Assembly: GCA_919901875.1 (NCBI GenBank)
Contig: CAKKQG010000079.1
Coordinates: 1-6,896 of the forward strand
Length of the DNA stretch: 6,896 nt
Origin: Anaerolineales bacterium
GTDB lineage: Bacteria; Chloroflexota; Anaerolineae; Anaerolineales; VGOW01
Reading direction: 5' to 3'
Of this stretch, positions 1 through 5,989 are shown one piece after another (within the stretch, counting starts at the first letter, position 1; each line of letters opens with the position of its first letter). Both the position numbers and the translations under genes were made by a program. The notes beneath the pieces were generated by a model. The model was not told the DNA's origin. It made no database searches and saw only the letters and a program-made list of their open reading frames with translations.

Positions 1-423
1 CTCCTCTATTGGGGCGCCGCCCACCGCGAAGACATCGCCCATCGCGCTGTGGTGGAAGAGATCATTGACTTTCTAGAAATCGAACACATCCGCAAAGCCA
101 TCGTCGGGGCGCTGCCACATGGCTTGCGTAAGCGTGTCGAACTGGGACGCGCGCTGGCGATGGAACCGCGCCTGTTGTTGCTCGACGAGCCGATGACCGG
201 CATGAACCAAGAAGAAAAAGAAGATATGGCGCGCTTCATTCTGGATGTGCATGAGCAACGAAATACAACGTTGGTGCTGATTGAACACGACATGGGTCTG
301 GTGATGGACATCGCCCAACGGGTGGTGGTGCTGGACTTCGGAGTGAAAATTGCCGAAGGGGTACCGGACGACATCCGACACAACGCGGCTGTAATTAAAG
401 CTTACTTGGGAGAGGCGGCATAA
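1..423 (+). CDS. livG: LivG-type ABC transporter ATPase, C-terminal part (5' end outside window)
   Basis: This is the last 140 codons of an ATP-binding subunit of a HAAT-family importer. The frame is open from base 1 with no start, so the GTG at 49 is internal and the Walker A half lies upstream. Visible parts are a signature-region motif LPHGLRKRVELGRAL (112-156), Walker B LLLLDEP with Asp at 184-186 and the catalytic Glu at 187-189, a D-loop region MTGMN, and the switch His in LIEHDM (His codon 286-288). The end, IKAYLGEAA, is the usual LivG tail. LPHGLRK replaces the canonical LSGGQ. From memory, a closely similar LPYGLQK form occurs in LivG proteins that neighbour acyl-CoA ligases, so I read it as a subfamily trait and not as damage. 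It acts at the cytoplasmic face with LivF. The stop is one base before the ligase start, so the two genes are cotranscribed. The substrate cannot be read from this subunit. Confidence 0.93.
   Translation, partial: LLYWGAAHREDIAHRAVVEEIIDFLEIEHIRKAIVGALPHGLRKRVELGRALAMEPRLLLLDEPMTGMNQEEKEDMARFILDVHEQRNTTLVLIEHDMGLVMDIAQRVVVLDFGVKIAEGVPDDIRHNAAVIKAYLGEAA
408..415 (+). promoter_or_regulatory. Ribosome binding site of the acyl-CoA synthetase
   Basis: GGGAGAGG lies inside the last codons of livG and ends 9 nt before the ATG at 425. It favours 425 as the start over the in-frame ATG two codons later (431). Ribosomes finishing livG pass over this site, so translational coupling is likely. Confidence 0.6.
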
Positions 424-424
424 C

Positions 425-2377
425 ATGGATATGGCACAGGCAGATACGCTGCCCAAACGTCTGATCGCCGCTTGCCAGAAATTTGGCAAACAGCGGGTTG
501 CCATGCGCCAGAAAGATCGCGGCTTGTGGCGCGAGTTCACTTGGGGACAATCTTACGAACAGATACAGCGGCTGGCACTCGGACTGATGAGCCTCGGATT
601 AAAGCGCGGGGAGAAAGTCTGCATCGTCGGCGACAACGATCCGCAATACTTTTGGGCACAACTGGCGGTTCAAGCAAGCGGCGGTGTGGCAGTGGGCATT
701 TTCACCGACAGCACTCCGACCGAGATCGAATACATCGTTAAACATTCCGACGCGGTGTTCGTCTTCGCCAAAGATCAAGAGCAGTGCGACAAGCTGCTGG
801 CTATCCGCGCCAATGTGTCTGCCGTTCGCCGCGTGATCTACTGGGACGCAAAAGGCTTGTGGAATTATTCTGACTCGTGGCTGATGAGTTTCGAGTCTGT
901 TCAAGAGTTGGGGCAAGGACTTAATTCTGAACAACCGGAAATGTTCGAGCGAACTGTGGCGGAGGGAAGCACTGATGATCTGGCGATTTTCTGCTACACC
1001 TCTGGCACCACCGGTCAACCCAAAGGGGCGATGATCAGCCACCGTAATCTTTTAGCAACCTGCGACCAGACGGTGCAGATAGACCCGCGCTTTGAGACGG
1101 ATGACTACCTGTCGTTTCTGCCTCCGGCGTGGATTACTGAAAATGGATTAGGGCTATCGTTTCACTTGCGTGTCGGCATGGTGGTTAACTTCCCCGAATC
1201 TCCGGAAACCGTGCAAGAGAACCTGCGTGAAATCGCGCCCCATGCGTTGCTCTTCAGCGCCCGCCTGTGGGAAAGTTTGGTGGCGCTGGTGCAAGTCCGC
1301 ATGGGTGAAAGTTCGTGGATTAATCGAATGCTCTATCGGGTCTTCATGCCCGTGGGTCACAAAGTTGCCAGCCTTCGCTTTGAGACGCGCCGCCCGGTGG
1401 GATTGGGATGGCGCGTGTTGCACGCGCTGGGCGAAGTTGCGCTCTTTCAACCTCTGCGCGACAAAATGGGATTGACGCGCGTCCGATCGGCTTACTCGTC
1501 CGGCGCGGCACTTAATCCAGATGTGATTCGATTCTTCCGCGCCATTGGAGTCAGTATTAAACAATTGTATGGCTCAACCGAAGGACAAGTGCACACTGCC
1601 CACATAGGCGATGATGTGAAGTTTGAGACTGTGGGTATGCCAACGCCGGGGATGAGCCTCAAGATTGCCGACGACGGCGAAATTTGGGTCAGCGGGGCAA
1701 GCGTCTTTCAGGGTTACTACAAGAATCCTGAAGCCGCCGCCTCTGCCCTTGTAACCGACACCGAAGGTCGCCGCTGGTTCCGCACCGGTGACGCCGGACA
1801 CCTCGACTCTGACGGACACTTGATTTACCTTGACCGAATGAAGGAATTATTGGAGCTGGCTGGTGGGCAGAAGTATTCGCCACAATATCTGGAGGGGCGG
1901 CTCAAGTTCAGCCCTTACGTGCGCGACGTGATGACCATCGGCGGCGCGGAGCGGGCCTTTGTGGTGGCGTTGATCAACATTGACTTCGGCAACGTGGGAC
2001 GCTGGGCTGAGAAGCGTGGTTTGGCTTACACTACCTTTACCGATTTGTCGCAGAAGCCGGAGGTGTACGAACTGATCCGCAAAGAAGCGGAGCAGGTTAA
2101 CCGCACGTTGCCGGCGGTGGCGCGCATCCGCAGATTCGTGTTGATGCACAAAGAGTTCGATGCCGACGAGGGCGAGCTGACGCGCACGCGCAAACTGCGG
2201 CGCAATTTGTTGAGTGATCGTTATCGAGAGATGATTACGGCTATGTACAGCGGCGAGGACGCCGTGCAAGTGCGCGCTTCGGTTAAATATCGCGATGGAC
2301 GCGAGGGGATCGTTGAAACCAGTGTGCGCGTTGCCGCGCTGGAGTCGGCGGCGACAGTAGAGGGAGATCCGTCATGA
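425..2377 (+). CDS. AMP-forming long-chain-type acyl-CoA synthetase embedded in the transporter operon
   Basis: This 650-aa member of the ANL/AMP-binding superfamily would activate a carboxylic acid with ATP to an acyl-adenylate and then to the CoA thioester in the cytoplasm. The motifs are complete: phosphate-binding loop YTSGTTGQPKG (191-201), YGSTEG (382-387), WFRTGD ending at Asp456, DRMKELLELAGGQK (470-483) at the hinge, and GELTRTRKLRR (583-593) with the candidate catalytic Lys590. About 55 residues follow (VQVRASVKYRDGREG and onward), a tail I associate with synthetases of this cassette. The length suits FAA1-like long-chain synthetases. Motifs do not define the acid; long-chain fatty, branched or aryl-alkanoic acids are all possible. 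The gene starts one base after livG and its stop overlaps the livH start, so it is tied to both transporter subunits. Feeding imported acid directly into CoA activation is my inference. Confidence 0.93.
   Translation: MDMAQADTLPKRLIAACQKFGKQRVAMRQKDRGLWREFTWGQSYEQIQRLALGLMSLGLKRGEKVCIVGDNDPQYFWAQLAVQASGGVAVGIFTDSTPTEIEYIVKHSDAVFVFAKDQEQCDKLLAIRANVSAVRRVIYWDAKGLWNYSDSWLMSFESVQELGQGLNSEQPEMFERTVAEGSTDDLAIFCYTSGTTGQPKGAMISHRNLLATCDQTVQIDPRFETDDYLSFLPPAWITENGLGLSFHLRVGMVVNFPESPETVQENLREIAPHALLFSARLWESLVALVQVRMGESSWINRMLYRVFMPVGHKVASLRFETRRPVGLGWRVLHALGEVALFQPLRDKMGLTRVRSAYSSGAALNPDVIRFFRAIGVSIKQLYGSTEGQVHTAHIGDDVKFETVGMPTPGMSLKIADDGEIWVSGASVFQGYYKNPEAAASALVTDTEGRRWFRTGDAGHLDSDGHLIYLDRMKELLELAGGQKYSPQYLEGRLKFSPYVRDVMTIGGAERAFVVALINIDFGNVGRWAEKRGLAYTTFTDLSQKPEVYELIRKEAEQVNRTLPAVARIRRFVLMHKEFDADEGELTRTRKLRRNLLSDRYREMITAMYSGEDAVQVRASVKYRDGREGIVETSVRVAALESAATVEGDPS
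2361..2366 (+). promoter_or_regulatory. Ribosome binding site and ATGA overlap for livH
   Basis: AGGGAG lies within the final ligase codons, 7 nt before the livH ATG at 2374. The stop TGA of the ligase (2375-2377) overlaps that ATG as ATGA, a classic arrangement for translational coupling. This supports production of ligase and permease in linked amounts. Confidence 0.6.
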
Positions 2378-3294
2378 ACTGGCAACTCCTGCCTCAATTC
2401 GTCATCAGTGGTTTATTGGCGGGGGGTCCCATCGCCCTTACTGCATTGGGTCTCGTGTTGGTTTTTAAATCGTCATACATCTTTAACTTCGCGCATGGTC
2501 AACTTCTATTGCTGGGAGCGTTGATGACATGGTGGTTCGCTGTTGAACGCGAATTGCCGTTGTGGTTGGCTATTGTGTTGGCGCTGGCGCTTTCGGCGGT
2601 GATTGGTCTCGCCATCGAACGGTTCACCCTGCGCCCGATGACGGGGCAGCCGTTGCTCTCGATTATTTTGATGACGCTGGGGTTAAGCCAAGTTTTGCAA
2701 GGGCTGGCGTTGTTGCTGTTCGGTGGCTCACAGCGCAACTTCCCGCAGATATTTTCTGCCGCCGACCCGTACATCATTACCCTGCCGTGGTTGATTGATG
2801 ATAGACCCCTCATCCTTATCCTGAAACAGAATCTCGTTTGGTCGTTTGTGGCGGCGATGCTTGGCGTGATTCTCATCAGCGCGTTTTTCCGCTTTACGTC
2901 CATCGGGCTGGCGATGCGCGGCGCATCCGAAGATCACGAGTTGGCTCAGAGTCTGGGTCTACGCATCCATCGCATTTTCGGTTTGTCGTGGGCGATGGCG
3001 GGGATGGTGGCAACGGCCGCCGGCATTTTGTTGGCGACCTCCAGCGGACTTGATCTCAGTCTGTCAATAGTGGTATTGGCGGCGTTCCCTGTTGTTTTGT
3101 TGGGCGGGATCGAATCTATTCCGGGGGTGATCGTCGGCGGATTACTCATTGGGCTGACGCAAGGAGTGGTCTCAACATTTAAAGCGCAATGGGTGCGCGA
3201 CATGACGGAGATTGTGCCGTATTTGGTGTTGCTCGTGGTCTTACTCATCCGACCCGAAGGGTTGTTTGGCCAGAAACGCATCGAAAGGATTTAA
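2374..3294 (+). CDS. livH: LivH-type ABC transporter permease
   Basis: This 306-aa inner-membrane permease is of normal length for LivH and is strongly hydrophobic throughout, with about eight membrane segments by eye. The N-terminal block ALGLVLVFKSSYIFNFAHG (24-42) matches the family motif after the first membrane segment, where E. coli-type proteins have a similar FAHGE-like element. SIGLAMRGASEDHELAQSLG (176-195) is the cytoplasmic loop that contacts the ATPases. The segment near the end, VVLLGGIESIPGVIVGGLLIG, is also typical, followed by the closing LIRPEGLFGQ. It should pair with the LivM-type permease to form the translocation path. The ATGA overlap with the synthetase and the 7-nt gap to livM show that it belongs to the same transcript. 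Family membership does not fix substrate: HAAT permeases carry amino acids, amides, urea and aromatic acids. Confidence 0.95.
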   Translation: MNWQLLPQFVISGLLAGGPIALTALGLVLVFKSSYIFNFAHGQLLLLGALMTWWFAVERELPLWLAIVLALALSAVIGLAIERFTLRPMTGQPLLSIILMTLGLSQVLQGLALLLFGGSQRNFPQIFSAADPYIITLPWLIDDRPLILILKQNLVWSFVAAMLGVILISAFFRFTSIGLAMRGASEDHELAQSLGLRIHRIFGLSWAMAGMVATAAGILLATSSGLDLSLSIVVLAAFPVVLLGGIESIPGVIVGGLLIGLTQGVVSTFKAQWVRDMTEIVPYLVLLVVLLIRPEGLFGQKRIERI

Positions 3295-3301
3295 CTGAGA
3301 T

Positions 3302-4360
3302 ATGGCATTGCGACCGGCTGGCGAGTTTGATGTTTCCTTTGCGCGTGATATGGCGACCATCCGCCGCGGCTGGCAGTGGGTCTTGCTATTTGCCTTCATC
3401 GCTGCGTTGTACGCGTTGCCCTTTTATGCCAGTGAAAGTACGACGGCGTTGATCAATCGAATCGGCATTACCATTATTGCGGTGCAAGGGTTGAACTTAC
3501 TCACCGGATTGACCGGGCAGATTTCACTTGGGCAAGCGGCGTTCATGACCGCCGGCGGATACATCTCGGCTCTGTTGGTGGGAAAGTTGGGCTGGCATTT
3601 CTTCGCCGCGCTGCCGGCGGCGGCGCTGGGCGCGGGCGTGATCGGGTTAATTTTTGGACTACCATCACTGCGGGTTAAAGGTTTTTATTTAGTCATGGCA
3701 ACGCTGGCGGCGCAGTTCATCATCCCGTGGTTTACTCGCAACGCTTTCCCTGAAGTGTTGAACGGCGCACAGGGACTCAACGTCGCTGTGCCAGAAATTT
3801 TCGGCTTAAAATTTAACAAACCCGATCAATATATTTGGCTGACCTTGACTGTATTGATACCCTCCACCATCATCGCCCACAACGTCTCACGCTCGCGACT
3901 CGGGCGAGCCTTTGTCTCCATTCGCGACAACGATCTGGCGGCGGAGTTGTTGGGCATCAACCTTTTCAAATACAAACTGTTCGCGTTCTTTCTTGCCGCC
4001 ATGTATGCCGGCGCTGCCGGAAGCCTTGAGGCGCACAACCTCCGACACCTCAACTCGGAAACCTTCAACTTGGTTGACTCGATTTTTCTGTTGGGGATGC
4101 TGGTTGTGGGCGGGCTCGGATCGAATCTGGGTCCCATCTTTGGCTCTATCGTGGTAGAACTTCTCACCGATGCCTCCGCGTTGTTCGGTCCATTCGTGGT
4201 AGAACTTTTCCCTGATGCCGCCGGAGGAGCGCAGGCAATGCGCCCACTTTTTTTTGGCGTCACCTTGATTCTGTTCCTCATCTTCGAGCCGCGCGGACTG
4301 GCTCATCGTTGGCAGATTATCAAAGCCGCCTGGCGACTGCGCCCTTTCTCTCATACCTAA
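3302..4360 (+). CDS. livM: LivM-type ABC transporter permease
   Basis: This is the 352-aa second permease subunit. The LivM hallmark GLNLLTGLTGQISLGQA is at residues 63-79, and the ATPase-contact loop LGRAFVSIRDNDLAAELLGI is at about 200-219. The end, IFEPRGLAHRW, is typical of LivM. The start at 3302 is 7 nt after the livH stop. Its only plausible ribosome site, AAAGGA at 3284-3289, is 12 nt away, rather far, so coupling to livH may matter. The first residues, MALRPAGEFDVSFARDMA, resemble my memory of LivM N-termini in ligase-linked cassettes, which supports this start over the ATG at 3350. One oddity is that residues 284-291 (VVELLTDA) recur as VVELFPDA at 299-306, encoded by a near-duplicate DNA stretch. 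The frame is intact, so the protein is probably functional. Confidence 0.94.
   Translation: MALRPAGEFDVSFARDMATIRRGWQWVLLFAFIAALYALPFYASESTTALINRIGITIIAVQGLNLLTGLTGQISLGQAAFMTAGGYISALLVGKLGWHFFAALPAAALGAGVIGLIFGLPSLRVKGFYLVMATLAAQFIIPWFTRNAFPEVLNGAQGLNVAVPEIFGLKFNKPDQYIWLTLTVLIPSTIIAHNVSRSRLGRAFVSIRDNDLAAELLGINLFKYKLFAFFLAAMYAGAAGSLEAHNLRHLNSETFNLVDSIFLLGMLVVGGLGSNLGPIFGSIVVELLTDASALFGPFVVELFPDAAGGAQAMRPLFFGVTLILFLIFEPRGLAHRWQIIKAAWRLRPFSHT
4149..4223 (+). repeat. In-frame 45-bp-spaced direct repeat inside livM
   Basis: TCGTGGTAGAACTT occurs at 4149-4162 and again at 4194-4207. Similarity continues, with about 26 of 30 bases matching between 4149-4178 and 4194-4223. The spacing of 45 bp equals 15 codons, so the frame is preserved. 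It lies in the region between late membrane segments and looks like an old tandem duplication. Confidence 0.6.
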
Positions 4361-4390
4361 TGGCGCAAAGACTCGAAGACCTCGACTTGA

Positions 4391-4423
4391 AGACCTCCGA
4401 GTTCTTTGAGAACTCGGAGGTCT
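4391..4423. repeat. Perfect 15-bp inverted repeat (hairpin) between livM and the binding protein gene
   Basis: The arms AGACCTCCGAGTTCT (4391-4405) and AGAACTCGGAGGTCT (4409-4423) are exact reverse complements around the loop TTG. No T-run follows on either strand, so this is not a standard intrinsic terminator. It may protect upstream mRNA or partly reduce read-through, or it may be a dispersed palindromic element. Its 15-3-15 shape and AGACC/GGTCT ends recur at 6801-6833. Confidence 0.85.
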
Positions 4424-4438
4424 GACAGAGGTCTGACA
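4417..4438 (+). repeat. Two tandem copies of an 11-bp unit
   Basis: GAGGTCTGACA is at 4417-4427 and again directly at 4428-4438. The first copy includes the end of the hairpin's right arm, so the duplication arose at the edge of the palindrome. I see no clear role. Confidence 0.75.
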
Positions 4439-4439
4439 C

Positions 4440-4451
4440 AAAGGAGGTGAT
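4440..4451 (+). promoter_or_regulatory. Isolated full-length anti-Shine-Dalgarno complement without an adjacent start codon
   Basis: AAAGGAGGTGAT is an exact complement of ATCACCTCCTTT, the conserved 3' end of bacterial 16S rRNA. No ATG, and no convincing GTG or TTG, lies at a normal distance downstream. The next gene starts at 4536 and has its own ribosome site. It could be a ribosome standby or trapping site, the remnant of a lost short gene, or a trace of rRNA-derived sequence on the minus strand. The match is seen directly; the role is unknown. Confidence 0.45.
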
Positions 4452-4523
4452 ACAGCGACCTAATAACACTCAACTGATTTTTCGGGACCATCGTAAGCAA
4501 CTTAACTTTATTCTTTAAGAAAG

Positions 4524-4529
4524 AAGGAG
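4524..4529 (+). promoter_or_regulatory. Ribosome binding site of the binding protein gene
   Basis: AAGGAG lies 6 nt before the ATG at 4536 and is the best-placed Shine-Dalgarno sequence in the window. It fits the high expression usually needed for a binding protein. The 4361-4535 spacer is the only place in the operon where an internal promoter would be natural, but I could not identify convincing -35 and -10 boxes. Confidence 0.75.
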
Positions 4530-4535
4530 AGACCC

Positions 4536-5897
4536 ATGCGTAAACGTTTATTACCCCTGCTGTCTGTGTTGATGAGCGCGGCGCTCGTGCTTGCCGCCTG
4601 CGCCACCCCCACCGCGGCTCCCACTGTGCCGCCGCCGACATCGCCGCCAGCGGCAACTGCGACATCGGCGCCCGCCGCCCCCACTGCGGTACCCACCGTA
4701 AAACCAACCGCGGGCCCGCCCAACCTGACCGGTGAAACCATCACCCTTTATCACTTCGGTGATCTGTCTGGTCCGTTAGCTGCCATCACCAGCCCGCTCA
4801 TTCGTGGCGCTGAAGATGCGGCGAAGGCTGTCAACGACTCGGGCGGAATCTACGGTGCCAAACTTCAGGTCAAGTTCTCTGACACCGGCGGCAAGGTCGA
4901 AGAAGCGGTCGCTGCCTATAACCGCTTCAAGAGCGCAGACAAAAACATGCTGTTCGTCATCACCTACGGCTCCGGTGATGCCGAAGCGTTGGCTCCGCGT
5001 GTTGTGGAAGATAAAATTCCCAACCTCGCAGCGGGCTTGAGTTCCAAAGCTTTCTACGGGAAAGACTCTGGCTACACCTTTGGACTAGGACCCATTTATC
5101 CTGACCAACTTGGTTACACGATGAAATACTTGAAGGACAACTGGGCAAAACATAAACCCGCAGGCGCCGGGAACGATATCAAGTTAGCCCACATCAGTTG
5201 GCCCACCGCTTTCGGTCAAGGCGCGCTGACTGATGAAAGCCGCGCCTATCTCAAGCAACTTGGCGTCCAGCTCGTTCTGGAGGAGAAGTACGACCCCTCG
5301 CCAACAGCTCAGACTACCACCGCCATCCTCAACGCCAATGCGGCTGGCGCTAACGTTATCTGGACGAACACCCTTGCCTTTGGTCCAGCCGTTCTCCTGA
5401 ATGACTTGAACAGTCTTGGACTGCGCAACAAGTTCGTAGTAGCGGCTGACAACTGGGCAATGGATCTGTCGCTGTACGCCTTCGTTGCCAAACCGGAATA
5501 TGCTGTCGGTTTGATCGCGCCCTTCCCCTATCTGTGGTGGACGGATACGAACAACAATGGCATCAAGTTCGCCGAGAAGGTCTTCACTGACAACAAGCGC
5601 GCAAAGGGCGATCATAACGTGGGCTACCTGCTTTTGCTTAGCGGCGTAGACCTAGCGGTGAAGGCAGTCAAAAAGGCGATTGACACTGTGGGTTACAAAG
5701 ATCTCAATGGCAAAGCTGTGAACGATGCCTTGATCGCTCTTGGACCCCAAGACGTGTTGAGCGGGGTGGTTCGTGTAGATTATTCAAAGGGCACACGCGC
5801 TCCGCGTTATGCACAAATCCGACAGATTCAAGGTGGGCCCGATAAATTCGTCGTCTTGCAAGATTGGACAGAGATGCCCGATCTGCGCCCGAAGTAG
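4536..5897 (+). CDS. livK: Periplasmic-binding-type lipoprotein of the HAAT transporter
   Basis: This 453-aa substrate-binding protein probably belongs to the Leu/Ile/Val-binding fold (Peripla_BP_6-like). Residues 1-22 form a lipoprotein signal peptide with basic RKR, a hydrophobic stretch and the lipobox LAAC, so Cys22 should be lipidated. Residues 23 to about 63 are a disordered Pro/Thr/Ala tether. The folded domain starts near ITLYHFGDLSGPLA (69-82), where the DLSGP segment is in the usual ligand-binding loop position, followed by RGAEDAAKAVNDSGGIYG, typical of the first lobe. Anchoring on the outer face by lipid and tether suggests a cell without a conventional diffusible periplasmic protein. 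The gene sits between the permeases and livF and has its own strong ribosome site. The livK symbol indicates family only. With a CoA ligase in the operon, a carboxylic acid ligand seems more likely than an amino acid; this is inference. Confidence 0.93.
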   Translation: MRKRLLPLLSVLMSAALVLAACATPTAAPTVPPPTSPPAATATSAPAAPTAVPTVKPTAGPPNLTGETITLYHFGDLSGPLAAITSPLIRGAEDAAKAVNDSGGIYGAKLQVKFSDTGGKVEEAVAAYNRFKSADKNMLFVITYGSGDAEALAPRVVEDKIPNLAAGLSSKAFYGKDSGYTFGLGPIYPDQLGYTMKYLKDNWAKHKPAGAGNDIKLAHISWPTAFGQGALTDESRAYLKQLGVQLVLEEKYDPSPTAQTTTAILNANAAGANVIWTNTLAFGPAVLLNDLNSLGLRNKFVVAADNWAMDLSLYAFVAKPEYAVGLIAPFPYLWWTDTNNNGIKFAEKVFTDNKRAKGDHNVGYLLLLSGVDLAVKAVKKAIDTVGYKDLNGKAVNDALIALGPQDVLSGVVRVDYSKGTRAPRYAQIRQIQGGPDKFVVLQDWTEMPDLRPK

Positions 5898-5988
5898 TCA
5901 GCTAGTCGAGTAGTCGAGTAGTCAAGTGGTCGAGTAGTCATGCAGTTGGACTACTCGACCACCAGACTGGACGACCACCAGACTACGT
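5892..5988. repeat. Convergent arrays of an 8-bp repeat filling the spacer before livF
   Basis: Six left-hand octamers of the GAGTAGTC type run from 5892 to 5939 (AAGTAGTC, AGCTAGTC, GAGTAGTC, GAGTAGTC, AAGTGGTC, GAGTAGTC). After a 9-nt spacer, five octamers in reverse-complement orientation run from 5949 to 5988 (GACTACTC, GACCACCA, GACTGGAC, GACCACCA, GACTACGT). The innermost part is a perfect 14-bp inverted repeat (5926-5939 with 5949-5962), and the whole can fold as a roughly 40-bp imperfect stem. The first unit contains the TAG stop of the binding protein gene, and the last ends one base before the livF ATG. The array therefore occupies the entire spacer. There is no T-run, so it is not a standard terminator. 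Confidence 0.85.
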
Positions 5989-5989
5989 T

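Noticed and set aside
112..156. Degenerate ABC signature as evidence that the LivG-type ATPase is dead
   Set aside because: Walker B, the catalytic Glu and the switch His are intact, and I recall similar LPYGLQK-like signatures in ligase-linked LivG proteins.
49..423. Complete small ATPase starting at GTG 49
   Set aside because: The frame is open and LivG-like back to base 1, and the Walker A half is missing, so the gene is only cut by the window edge.
4391..4423. Rho-independent terminator after livM
   Set aside because: The stem is strong but no T-run follows on the plus strand, and the operon clearly continues with the binding protein and livF.
4432..4466. Promoter with CTGACA as -35 and TAATAA as -10
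   Set aside because: The spacing is 22 bp, too long for a normal sigma-70-type promoter, and nearer -10 candidates are poor.
4447..4518. Leader peptide starting GTG at 4447 (23 codons to TAA at 4516)
   Set aside because: The GTG lies inside the anti-SD complement itself, leaving no properly spaced ribosome site, and the peptide shows no recognisable pattern.
4508..4754. Minus-strand Gly/Ala/Arg-rich reading frames opposite the binding protein start
   Set aside because: These are antisense shadows of the Pro/Thr/Ala tether codons, with no ribosome site or family features.
5892..5988. CRISPR array
   Set aside because: Units are 8 bp with no unique spacers, and they invert in the middle; there are no cas genes.
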